Positions 42,021 through 49,558 are shown, numbered from the stretch's first letter. The stretch: DNA of 50,171 bases from an uncultured Prevotellaceae bacterium (GCA_900316265.1 ONCH01000014.1:1-50171), one strand, 5' to 3'. Translations and numbers: made by a program. The notes: generated by a model not told the origin, from the sequence alone.

Positions 42021-43268
42021 ATGAGAATAGATTTAGATACATACAGAGAAATACTTGACACGCTGACACGTAACAAGTCGCGCTCGTTCCTGACGGGCTT
42101 CGGCGTCTTCTGGGGCGTGTTCATGCTTGTTGCGCTGATGGGTGGCGGCCAAGGCCTGAAAGAGAAGCTGCAGCAGAACTTTGCGGGTTTTGCCACCAAT
42201 AGCGCCCTGGTATGGGCACAGCCTACGAGCAAGGCGTACAAGGGTTTTCGCAAAGGTCGCAATTGGCATATGGACTACAATGACATTGCACGCCTCCGAC
42301 ACAGTGTGCCAGAACTTGATGTGATTACACCCTTGCTCTTCTCGAATGGTGGTACAGCCTATTACGCAGACCGCAAAGCCACAATTGGTGTCAGTGGGGC
42401 CATGCCCGACTACCAGCGGGTCAACGAGCCGAAGCTGTTTTACGGCAGATACATTGATGAGGCCGACATTCGCGACCATCGTAAGGTGTGCGTCATCCAG
42501 AAGAAAACCTACAAGGAACTGTTTCCTGGTGGTGGCGATCCCTGCGGTAAGCGCATCCGCATCGACAACATCTACTATCAGATAGTAGGTGTCGACTACA
42601 ATATGAGTGAGGGCGTCAACATCAGTGGAGAAAACGGTACCGGTGTTATCCTGCCGCTAACCTTCATGCAGCAGGCCTACAACCGCGGTAATGCCGTTGA
42701 CCTGATTGCCGTTACCGGACGTCCAGGGGTCGTTATGTCGAAAGTCACCGACCGCATCCGAGAGACCATCGCCAGGGCTCACACCATTGATCCTACCGAC
42801 GAACAAGGCGCTATGGTATTCAATACGGAGGTGCTCTTCCAGATGCTTGACAACCTTTTCAGGGGCGTCAATTTCCTCATCTGGCTCGTAGGTCTGGGAA
42901 CGCTGTTGGCAGGTGCCATCGGTGTGTCGAACATTATGATGGTCACCGTGCGCGAGCGCACTACCGAGATAGGTATCCGCCGCGCTATTGGTGCTACGCC
43001 GAAGATGATTCTTTCGCAGATTATCTCCGAGAGTATTGTGCTGACCCTGGTAGCAGGTATGAGTGGCATTCTCTTTGGTGTCATGATTCTCCAGATGCTT
43101 GAATTGGGAAATACCGAGGACGGTATCGTGGCGGCCCACTTCCAGATAGGTTTCTGGACAGCACTCTTCGCCTCCTTCGTGGTCAGCACGATGGGTGTCA
43201 TGGCTGGCCTTGCCCCTGCCGCTCGCGCTATGAGTATTAAACCTGTCGACGCTATGCGTGACGAATAA
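42021..43268 (+). CDS. MacB-type ABC permease, second subunit
   Basis: A 415-residue permease of the same plan as its upstream neighbour: N-terminal helix SFLTGFGVFWGVFMLVALMGGGQGL, periplasmic domain, and three C-terminal helices starting at GTLLAGAIGVSNIMMVTVRERTTEIGIRRAIGATPKMIL. The ending AARAMSIKPVDAMRDE is typical. Its start follows a 7-bp repeat tract that fills the spacer. Confidence 0.93.
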   Translation: MRIDLDTYREILDTLTRNKSRSFLTGFGVFWGVFMLVALMGGGQGLKEKLQQNFAGFATNSALVWAQPTSKAYKGFRKGRNWHMDYNDIARLRHSVPELDVITPLLFSNGGTAYYADRKATIGVSGAMPDYQRVNEPKLFYGRYIDEADIRDHRKVCVIQKKTYKELFPGGGDPCGKRIRIDNIYYQIVGVDYNMSEGVNISGENGTGVILPLTFMQQAYNRGNAVDLIAVTGRPGVVMSKVTDRIRETIARAHTIDPTDEQGAMVFNTEVLFQMLDNLFRGVNFLIWLVGLGTLLAGAIGVSNIMMVTVRERTTEIGIRRAIGATPKMILSQIISESIVLTLVAGMSGILFGVMILQMLELGNTEDGIVAAHFQIGFWTALFASFVVSTMGVMAGLAPAARAMSIKPVDAMRDE

Positions 43269-43332
43269 TAGATGTGGTCAGCGGTTTTCCCGCCGACACC
43301 AAAACAAAGAAACAACAAAAAACAACTAAGAT

Positions 43333-44445
43333 ATGAAAAAGTACAGCAAACTGATTATCGCCGTTATTATCGCGCTGATTTTCATCGGAACCTTCGTGTT
43401 CCTGTGGCAGAAAAGCCAACCCAAGGAAGTGGTTTACAATGAGTTTACGCCCAAACTGGACAGCATCCAGAAAACCACGATTATCACAGGTAAGATAGAG
43501 CCTCGCAACGAGGTAAATGTCAAGCCACAAATTTCTGGTATCATTGCGGAATTGTATAAGGAGCCGGGTGACTATGTGAATGCTGGTGATGTGATAGCCA
43601 AGGTAAAGGTGATTCCTGATATGAACCAGCTGAGTTCGGCAGAGATGCGTGTCCGTCTGGCAGAGATCAACTTGAAACAGGCTCAGACAGACTTTAACAG
43701 AGAAGAGAACCTTTACAATCAGAAGCTCGTCTCTGCTGACGAGTATGACAAGAGCAAGCAGGCGCTGAATCAGGCTAAGCATGAGAAACTGGCTGCAGAG
43801 GATGCGCTGGAAGTGATAAGAGATGGTGTGTCGAAGTCGAATGCCAAGGCTTCTTCTACGCTCATCCGTTCTACCATCTCTGGTGTGATTCTTGATATTC
43901 CTGTCAAGGTAGGTAACTCCGTTATCCTCTCTAATACTTTCAACGATGGTACTACCATTGCTACTGTTGCTAACATGAACGACCTCATCTTCCGTGGAAA
44001 TATTGATGAGACAGAAGTGGGACAATTAGTCAATGGCATGAACATGGAGATTACTATCGGAGCTTTGCAGGACCTGAAGTTTGACGCCTCCTTGGAGTAT
44101 ATCTCTCCAAAGGCTGTTGAGAGCAATGGTGCCAACCAGTTTGAAATCAAAGCTGCCGTCAAGTTGGTTGAGGGTGGTAAAATCCGTTCTGGCTATAGCG
44201 CTAATGCCGAGATTGTGCTGGCCAAGGCTGACAAGGTGCTCACCGTTCCCGAGAGTGCCATTGAGTTCAGCGGTGACTCTACTTTTGTATATATAATAAA
44301 AGGTGAAGGGAAGCAGAAGAGTTATGAGCGCACGGCTGTTACTACAGGTCTCTCTGATGGTGTGAATATCGAGATTAAGAAGGGTCTTACCACCAAGGAT
44401 AAGGTTCGTGGCCCTGAGATGATTACCGACGATAAGAAGGATTAA
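43333..44445 (+). CDS. MacA-like periplasmic adaptor (HlyD/membrane fusion protein)
   Basis: A 370-residue adaptor anchored by one N-terminal helix (LIIAVIIALIFIGTFVFLW). The split lipoyl half VNVKPQISGIIAELYKEPGDYVNAGDVIAKV, a helical hairpin near residues 95-170 and the returning half STLIRSTISGVILDIPVKVGNSV are visible, followed by beta-barrel and membrane-proximal domains. It bridges the ABC permeases and the TolC-type channel encoded 3 nt downstream. Confidence 0.94.
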   Translation: MKKYSKLIIAVIIALIFIGTFVFLWQKSQPKEVVYNEFTPKLDSIQKTTIITGKIEPRNEVNVKPQISGIIAELYKEPGDYVNAGDVIAKVKVIPDMNQLSSAEMRVRLAEINLKQAQTDFNREENLYNQKLVSADEYDKSKQALNQAKHEKLAAEDALEVIRDGVSKSNAKASSTLIRSTISGVILDIPVKVGNSVILSNTFNDGTTIATVANMNDLIFRGNIDETEVGQLVNGMNMEITIGALQDLKFDASLEYISPKAVESNGANQFEIKAAVKLVEGGKIRSGYSANAEIVLAKADKVLTVPESAIEFSGDSTFVYIIKGEGKQKSYERTAVTTGLSDGVNIEIKKGLTTKDKVRGPEMITDDKKD

Positions 44446-44448
44446 GCT

Positions 44449-45777
44449 ATGAATAAGTGTTTCGTATGCTGCGGTCTTGCCGCAGTCCTCATCACCCTTC
44501 CTGCTTCCGCTCAGCAGACCTGGACGCTTCGCCAGTGTGCTGACTATGCCGTCGAGCATAATATCAGCATCAAGCAGAAGGGCAATCAACGCAAGCAGCG
44601 TGACATCCAGTTGTCGACAGCCAAGAATTCACGACTGCCAGACCTCAGCGCCTCGGCCTCTGAGAGCTTCTCTTTTGGACGTGGTCTGACGCTCGACAAT
44701 ACCTATACCAACCGCTCTACCAGCTCTACCAGCTTCAGCCTTGGTACGACAGTTCCTCTCTTTACTGGTTTCAAGATTCCTAATCAGATAAAGTTGAACC
44801 AGCTGAACCTTGAGGCGGCTACGCAAGATTTGGAGAAGGCCAAGAACGATATCCGCATGCAGGTGGCGAAAGCTTATGTGCAGATTCTCTACGATATAGA
44901 GATTGCTGAGGTTGCACAGCGCCAGATTGCTATCGACTCGGCACAGGTGGCGCGTCTGGAGGCTTTTGTGAAGAATGGTAAGTCCAGCCCGGCAGAACTC
45001 TCTCAGCAACAGTCCACATTGGCACAAGCCCGTCTGACTGCTACACAGGCTGACAATAATCTCCAGCTGGCCATCCTTACCCTTACCCAGCTGCTGGAGT
45101 TGCCCTCACCAGAAGGTTTCTCCATCGTTCGCCCCTTTATCGATTCTGCTCCCACCACTTCTCTAGTGGGCATCTCCCCCGATGCCATTTACCAGGAGGC
45201 ACTGACCCTGAAGCCGGAGGTGCAGGCTGAACAGCTCCGCCTGACGGCTTCCGAGCGTAGCATCAAAATTGCCAAGGCAGCCCTTTATCCCACGCTGAAT
45301 TTCAGTGCTGGCTTGCAGTCAAACTACTACAAGACCAATGGTATGCAGGCAGATCCTTTTGCCACCCAGATGAAGAACAATTTCAGCCAGTATGTCGGAC
45401 TGAACCTGAGTGTGCCTATCTTTACCCGTTTCCAGGCACGCAACAGTATTCGTTCTGCACGCATAGATTATGACAACCAACAGTTGCAGTTGGAGAATGT
45501 GAAGAAGACGCTTTATAAGGAAATCCAGCAGGTATATTATAATGCCGTTGCTGCTGACTCCAAATACCATAGCAGTGAGGCTGCCGTCCAGTCGAGTAAG
45601 GATGCTTTTTCGCTGATGCAGGCTAAGTATGAGAACGGAAAGGCTAACATCACCGAGTTCAACGAGTCAAAGAACAACTACCTGAAAGCAGAGAGTGACT
45701 TGGTACAGGCACGTTATGAGAACCTCTATCAGCAGGCGCTGCTCGATTTCTATCGGGGTAGGGAGCTGAACTTCTGA
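44449..45777 (+). CDS. TolC-family outer-membrane efflux channel
   Basis: A 442-residue outer-membrane factor with signal peptide MNKCFVCCGLAAVLITLPASAQ. Both internal repeats are visible: TWTLRQCADYAVEHNISIKQ...LPDLSASASESFSFGR and the second at SERSIKIAKAALYPTLNFSAGLQSNYY. Long coiled coils and the ending YENLYQQALLDFYRGREL complete the fold. It is the last gene of the exporter operon and is followed by a terminator. Confidence 0.94.
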   Translation: MNKCFVCCGLAAVLITLPASAQQTWTLRQCADYAVEHNISIKQKGNQRKQRDIQLSTAKNSRLPDLSASASESFSFGRGLTLDNTYTNRSTSSTSFSLGTTVPLFTGFKIPNQIKLNQLNLEAATQDLEKAKNDIRMQVAKAYVQILYDIEIAEVAQRQIAIDSAQVARLEAFVKNGKSSPAELSQQQSTLAQARLTATQADNNLQLAILTLTQLLELPSPEGFSIVRPFIDSAPTTSLVGISPDAIYQEALTLKPEVQAEQLRLTASERSIKIAKAALYPTLNFSAGLQSNYYKTNGMQADPFATQMKNNFSQYVGLNLSVPIFTRFQARNSIRSARIDYDNQQLQLENVKKTLYKEIQQVYYNAVAADSKYHSSEAAVQSSKDAFSLMQAKYENGKANITEFNESKNNYLKAESDLVQARYENLYQQALLDFYRGRELNF

Positions 45778-45784
45778 AAATAGA

Positions 45785-45813
45785 AATAGTCCGCTAATTG
45801 TTAGCGGACTATT
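45785..45813. terminator. Bidirectional terminator after the exporter operon
   Basis: AATAGTCCGCTAA (45785-45797) and TTAGCGGACTATT (45801-45813) are perfect inverted arms around a 3-nt loop, followed by a T-rich stretch. The right arm also encodes the last codons and stop of the GH53 remnant on the minus strand. Confidence 0.85.
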
Positions 45814-46984
45814 CTTTTCTGGTTATTGCAGATGTAGAGACCTTTCGTTTGTGGTGTGCATTTCCGGCCTTGGAGATCGTAGAAACTTGCGTTTGCATCA
45901 TCCTTCTTTCCTCTTACCTCTTGAACGCTCGCGCTGCCATCGTTGAAGTTCTTCAGCTCGTAGAAGGCAGCATAGGGCTTGCCCGTGTTGTGGTTATAGA
46001 GAGCCGCGTTCCACCAGCTGTCTGTCACACCCTTGTTGCCGTTGTCCTCTGGCCACCACCAGAAGAGTCCCTTCACGCTGCTGTGGCTGTTCAGTTTGGT
46101 AACCAGGTCGGCAGTAAACTGGCGCTGACCTTCTTCAGTATAAGGATAGGTGCCTGTATAATCGTATTCGCCGCCTATGCTCCACGCATAGCTGTAGCCC
46201 GTCTCTACTATCCAGATGTCCTTGCCGTAGTTTTTGTTCTCCAGCGTTGTCAAGGCGGTCTCCAGCGTGGCCAGATTGCCGTGATGCTCAGGATAGTAGC
46301 TCAGTCCGATGATGTCATAATCGATGGCAGCATTCTTCATGCGGTCGAAGAAGTCTGTCAGCACGGCAGGCTTGGGTGTGCGCTCGCTGTGGATGATGAT
46401 TTTCGCGTTAGCAGTAGGTTGATGAAGCGCGTCCAGTTGGCTGCAGGTGAGTTGGTATAGCAGCGGTTCTCATTTGTGCCTTCCGTACCCCACAGCATAC
46501 CATAGCTGATCTCGTTGCCCGTCTGGATAAAGTCGGGAGTGGCACCGGCAGCTTTCAACTGACTGAGACAGTCCTTGGTGTATTCGTAAATCTTGTCGCA
46601 CAGCTGTTCGTTGTTGAGGCTCTTCCAGGCATCGGGTGTCCACTGTTTGGCAGGGTCTGCCCAGGTGTCGCTATAGTGGAAGTCGAGCATAAAGGCCATG
46701 CCAGTATCCTTGATGCGCTTGCCTAATGCCTTTACGTAGTTCAGGTCCTGACAGACGCCTTTGTCATTGTCTTGGGAGGGGTCAACAAACAGGCGGACGC
46801 GCATGGCGTTCAGTCCCTGTTCTTTGAAGAAGGGCAACGGCTGTACGGCATTGCCGTCCTTGTCCTTATAGACCACGCCGGCTTCCTCATACTTGGTGAG
46901 CATCGAGATGTCACCGCCGACGTACTTTTGTCCAGCTGCAGTTATCGCAGCAGCCAGAAAGATGGATAAAATAGTAGTTCTCAT
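45801..46984 (-). pseudogene. Broken GH53 endo-beta-1,4-galactanase gene
   Basis: Two frames together make a glycoside hydrolase family 53 protein. The N-terminal part (46984 to about 46400) has signal peptide MRTTILSIFLAAAITAAGQ, GGDISMLTKYEEAG, MRVRLFVDPSQ, LDFHYSDTWADPAKQ and the acid/base Glu in QTGNEISYGMLW. The C-terminal part (45801 to about 46420) has HSERTPKPAVLTDFFDRM, DIIGLSYYPEHHG and the nucleophile Glu in DIWIVETGYSYAW. It ends in a sorting-like tail SFYDLQGRKCTPQTKGLYI. At the junction INLL is followed almost at once by NAKIIIHSE. GH53 enzymes usually have about a dozen residues there (a KAVRE-like helix end), so roughly 35-40 bp appear deleted, with loss of frame. Both catalytic residues remain, but in different frames. 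Confidence 0.85.
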
Positions 46985-47004
46985 TAGTAGTTTGTTTTAG
47001 TATC

Positions 47005-47032
47005 ACATCTTACATCTTACTTCTTACATCAT
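47005..47032. repeat. Four tandem 7-bp repeats (ACATCTT-like)
   Basis: Gap-free 7-mers start at 47005, 47012, 47019 and 47026: ACATCTT, ACATCTT, ACTTCTT, ACATCAT. They lie between the small basic protein gene, whose stop codon falls in the last copy, and the start of the GH53 remnant, both on the minus strand. Confidence 0.92.
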
Positions 47033-47226
47033 TTATGTCTGTTTGCCCGTTGCTCACGGTATTTGGCTTTCTGCTTGGCAGAGCCGCTACCGTGGGCACC
47101 AGTGATGTACTTCTTTTTCTTGGCCTTGGTCTTTACCTTGTCCTCCTCTTTGCGGGGACCACCGCCACGTCCGAAGTTGATGCCATTTACCAAGATGTCT
47201 TGGAAATCTTTTTCTCCTGTAGCCAT
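47029..47226 (-). CDS. Small basic protein, unknown function
   Basis: A 65-residue, strongly basic protein: an acidic start (MATGEKDFQDILVNGINFGRGGGP) followed by a Lys/Arg-rich, probably disordered half (KVKTKAKKKKYITGAHGSGSAKQKAKYREQRANRHK). The composition is like that of small ribosome- or nucleic-acid-associated proteins, but I do not recognise the family. The clean start after an ACTAG repeat tract and the coding-like composition support a real gene. It lies between the AICAR transformylase gene and the GH53 remnant, all on the minus strand. Confidence 0.6.
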   Translation of the reverse strand: MATGEKDFQDILVNGINFGRGGGPRKEEDKVKTKAKKKKYITGAHGSGSAKQKAKYREQRANRHK

Positions 47227-47239
47227 ATTCTTCTTTTTT

Positions 47240-47271
47240 GCTAGTATGACTAGATATACTAGTTCTACTAG
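47240..47271. repeat. Four 9-bp-spaced CTAG words
   Basis: (A/G)CTAG occurs at 47240, 47249, 47258 and 47267, each exactly 9 bp from the next, with four variable bases between. The tract fills the spacer between the AICAR transformylase stop codon (47273) and the small basic protein start (47226). Confidence 0.88.
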
Positions 47272-47272
47272 T

Positions 47273-48460
47273 TTAATGATGGAACAATCTTACGCCTGTG
47301 AATGTCATAGCGATGCCGTACTTGTCGCAGGTCATGATGACATGATCGTCGCGTACCGAGCCGCCAGCCTGAGCAATGAACTCTACGCCACTCTTGTGGG
47401 CACGCTCAATGTTGTCGCCAAAGGGGAAGAAAGCATCAGAGCCGAGTGACACCTTGGTGTTCTTGGCTATCCACTCCTTTTTCTCAGCCATCGTCAGCAC
47501 CTCAGGCTGCTCGGTGAAGAACTGCTGCCAAGCACCGTCGCGCAGCACGTCGTCGTGCTCGTCCTCAGAGATATACACGTCGATGGTGTTGTCGCGGTCA
47601 GCACGACGGATACCCTCCTTGAAGGGCAGTGCCATTACTTTCGGATGCTGGCGCAACCACCAGATGTCGGCCTTGTTGCCTGCCAGACGGGTACAGTGGA
47701 TGCGACTCTGCTGGCCAGCACCGATACCGATGGCCTGACCGTCCTTGACGTAGCAGACGGAGTTAGACTGTGTATATTTCAGTGTGATGAGGGCGATAAT
47801 CAGGTCGCGCTTTGCCTCTGCTGTGAAGGCCTTGTTCTGTGTAGGGATGTTCTCAAACAGGGCGGGGTCGTCCAGCTTAATCTCGTTACGTCCCTGTTCG
47901 AAGGTAATGCCGAAGCACTGCTTCGTCTCAATGGGTGCGGGCTTGTAGCTGGGGTCAATCTTAATCACGTTATACGTTCCCTTGCGCTTGTCCTTCAGTA
48001 TCTCGATAGCCTCTGGAGTGTAGTCGGGTGCAATGACGCCGTCGCTCACCTCGCGCTTCAGGAGCAGGGCAGTGGTAGCGTCGCAGGTGTCAGAGAGTGC
48101 TACGAAGTCACCATAGCTCGACATGCGGTCTGCACCACGTGCACGGGCATAGGCACATGCGATAGGACTCTCGTCCAGTCCCTGGATGTCATCCACGAAG
48201 TAAATCTTCTTCAGCGTGTCGCTCAGTGGCAGACCAACAGCGGCACCGGCAGGGCTGACGTGCTTGAACGAGGCAGCTGCGGGCAGACCGGTGGCAGCCT
48301 TCAGCTCCTTCACCAACTGCCACGCGTTGAATGCGTCGAGGAAGTTGATGTAGCCAGGACGGCCGTTAATCACTTCAATGGGTAACTCGCCCTCCGTCAT
48401 AAAGATGCGTGAGGGCTTCTGGTTGGGATTACATCCGTACTTCAGTGCTAATTCTTTCAT
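47273..48460 (-). CDS. purH: AICAR transformylase, stand-alone C-terminal half of PurH
   Basis: A 395-residue protein equal to the AICAR formyltransferase domain of PurH, starting at MKELALKYGCNPNQKPSRIF. The catalytic Lys-His pair is in ASFKHVSPAGAAVG. Other blocks are YARARGADRMSSYGDFVALSD, EGVIAPDYTPEAIEIL-like text, YTQSNSVCYVKDGQAIGIGAGQQSRIHCTRLAGNKADIWWLRQHP and SDAFFPFGDNIERAHKSGVEFIAQAGGSVRDDHVI. It formylates AICAR to FAICAR; the cyclohydrolase half is the gene at 14804-15397. I prefer the ATG at 48460 over a TTG at 48493, since it gives the family N-terminus. Confidence 0.92.
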   Translation of the reverse strand: MKELALKYGCNPNQKPSRIFMTEGELPIEVINGRPGYINFLDAFNAWQLVKELKAATGLPAAASFKHVSPAGAAVGLPLSDTLKKIYFVDDIQGLDESPIACAYARARGADRMSSYGDFVALSDTCDATTALLLKREVSDGVIAPDYTPEAIEILKDKRKGTYNVIKIDPSYKPAPIETKQCFGITFEQGRNEIKLDDPALFENIPTQNKAFTAEAKRDLIIALITLKYTQSNSVCYVKDGQAIGIGAGQQSRIHCTRLAGNKADIWWLRQHPKVMALPFKEGIRRADRDNTIDVYISEDEHDDVLRDGAWQQFFTEQPEVLTMAEKKEWIAKNTKVSLGSDAFFPFGDNIERAHKSGVEFIAQAGGSVRDDHVIMTCDKYGIAMTFTGVRLFHH

Positions 48461-48510
48461 ATATAAATAGGTATAAATTCGAATTTGCTGCAAAATTACA
48501 AAAAAATAAT

Positions 48511-48538
48511 GAATTATGCATTATGAATTATGCATTAT
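48511..48538 (+). repeat. Four tandem 7-bp repeats (GAATTAT/GCATTAT alternating)
   Basis: Gap-free 7-mers start at 48511, 48518, 48525 and 48532 and alternate between GAATTAT and GCATTAT. A -7-like box TAAATTTG follows at 48543-48550. Confidence 0.95.
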
Positions 48539-48542
48539 TTCG

Positions 48543-48550
48543 TAAATTTG
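48543..48550 (+). promoter_or_regulatory. Promoter -7 box before the small plus-strand ORF
   Basis: TAAATTTG followed by CAC fits TAnnTTTG. The ATG at 48559 is only 8 bp further, so the transcript would have almost no leader. The -33 region falls inside the 7-bp repeat tract. Confidence 0.5.
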
Positions 48551-48558
48551 CACCCGAT

Positions 48559-48807
48559 ATGGAGAAAAAGAGACATGCACTACGAAAACTGTTGGAGGCC
48601 GTCGAGAAAGAACTGCTGAAGAAACCCAACCGCAAGACGCTCGACCGGCTGTCTCTTCTGGCAGGCTTCCAAGACTGGGAATCGTTCAAGGAAACCGTGC
48701 AGGGCGACTTGGGTGGTGAGACCATCTATGGAGGACACAGGGAGATGAAAGATGAAAAATTAAAGATGAAAGATGAAGAAACAAAAAAAGAGACATCTCA
48801 GCAGTGA
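48559..48807 (+). CDS. Small hypothetical protein
   Basis: An 82-residue protein: a basic helical part MEKKRHALRKLLEAVEKELLKKPNRKTLDRLSLLAGFQDWESFKETVQGDL, then a linker and a Lys/Glu-rich tail. The tail (MKDEKLKMKDEETKKE) is encoded by five 7-bp repeats (48743-48777). I start it at 48559, behind the -7 box; the frame is open from 48409, but that part overlaps purH. The family is not recognised; the FQDWESFKE segment recalls small Bacteroidota hypothetical proteins. Confidence 0.6.
   Translation: MEKKRHALRKLLEAVEKELLKKPNRKTLDRLSLLAGFQDWESFKETVQGDLGGETIYGGHREMKDEKLKMKDEETKKETSQQ
48743..48777 (+). repeat. Five tandem 7-bp repeats (AGATGAA) inside the end of the small ORF
   Basis: AGATGAA starts at 48743, 48750, 48764 and 48771, with AAATTAA at 48757 keeping the same 7-bp phase. 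The tract is translated as part of the small ORF, though it looks like the intergenic tracts seen elsewhere here. Confidence 0.93.
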
Positions 48808-48821
48808 AATGTCTCTTTTTT
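48784..48821. terminator. Bidirectional terminator between the small ORF and rplS
   Basis: AAAAAAGAGACAT (48784-48796) and ATGTCTCTTTTTT (48809-48821) are perfect inverted arms with A- and T-run flanks. The small ORF's stop codon (48805-48807) lies in the loop. Confidence 0.9.
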
Positions 48822-48839
48822 ATGTCGTGTGGGTTGGGA

Positions 48840-49205
48840 TTACTCCTTGCCAGCGATACCGCTACGCTTCTCCTTGATGCGTGCAGCCTTACCAGTCAGG
48901 TTGCGCAGGTAGTACAGCTTAGCGCGACGAACCTTACCAACCTTGTTCACCTCAATGCTCTCGATGTTGGGTGACTCCAGTGGGAAGATACGCTCTACAC
49001 CAACGGTACCAGACATCTTACGAACAGTGAAACGCTTCTTCTCCTGATGGCCGCTAATCTTGATAACGACACCACGGAAGAGCTGGATACGCTCCTTAGA
49101 ACCCTCGATAATTTTGTAAGCGACAGTGATAGTATCACCAGCCTTGAAACTGGGATGCTGCTTGCCGGTTGCAAATGCTTCTTCAGCAACTTTAATTAAA
49201 TTCAT
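48840..49205 (-). CDS. rplS: 50S ribosomal protein L19 (bL19)
   Basis: A 121-residue L19 of normal length: [85 protein letters not shown]. It binds near the 30S-50S interface. I start it at [11 protein letters not shown] (49205); the frame from 49250 would run into the structured leader. The strong promoter lies about 120 bp upstream. Confidence 0.98.
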   Translation of the reverse strand: MNLIKVAEEAFATGKQHPSFKAGDTITVAYKIIEGSKERIQLFRGVVIKISGHQEKKRFTVRKMSGTVGVERIFPLESPNIESIEVNKVGKVRRAKLYYLRNLTGKAARIKEKRSGIAGKE

Positions 49206-49318
49206 TGTCTTTAAACGTTTAAAATTGTTGTTATCGTTCCAACGCAACATAACAGGTCTCTCGTAATGCCCTGACTATCAATCATTGTCTGGGCTCCTGC
49301 CAGCGATTACGCGGAAAG
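49206..49318 (-). ncRNA. Structured 5' leader of rplS (candidate L19 autoregulatory leader)
   Basis: The leader is about 110 nt long. CGTAAT and ATTACG (49306-49311 and 49262-49267 on the minus strand) close a stem. Inside it are two small hairpins, CTGG/CCAG around 49290-49304 and TGA/TCA around 49270-49285, giving a three-way-junction-like shape. Ribosomal protein leaders that bind the encoded protein are known, including L19 leaders in relatives. Whether this one matches is not shown here. Confidence 0.45.
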
Positions 49319-49324
49319 CGGGTG

Positions 49325-49356
49325 CAAAGGTACAAAGAACTCAGCAAATAACCAAA
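49325..49356 (-). promoter_or_regulatory. Promoter of rplS
   Basis: On the minus strand TTTG (49353-49356) and TACCTTTG (49325-49332) are 20 bp apart, a perfect -33/-7 pair. Confidence 0.8.
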
Positions 49357-49540
49357 CTTTTTTCCATTTATTTTCGCAAACCCCTGTTTTTCAGGGCGCC
49401 AGACACGCTGGGCTGACGGCAGCTATCATCCGAACTTCCGTCCGATGCCTATGAGAGAAGACCTCACCCTGGAGCGCTATGCCCTCGGCGTGTATAACGA
49501 ACTCTGCATGGCACTGGGTGGCCTGGTAGAGGAAGAGTGA
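49352..49540 (+). pseudogene. 3' remnant of an unrecognised gene
   Basis: The frame ending in TGA at 49538-49540 reads GRQTRWADGSYHPNFRPMP and MREDLTLERYALGVYNELCMALGGLVEEE from about 49394, which looks like true protein sequence. It is open only back to a stop at 49349, right at the rplS promoter, and has no promoter or start of its own in that range. It is probably the C-terminal end of a gene whose front part was lost. An ATG at 49445 or 49451 could give a product of about 30 residues, which I think unlikely. Family not recognised. Confidence 0.4.
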
Positions 49541-49558
49541 GTATTAATTAATGACTGC

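Noticed and set aside
48409-48558. Longer form of the small ORF starting at 48409
   Set aside because: It overlaps the start of the AICAR transformylase gene and runs through the repeat tract and the promoter.
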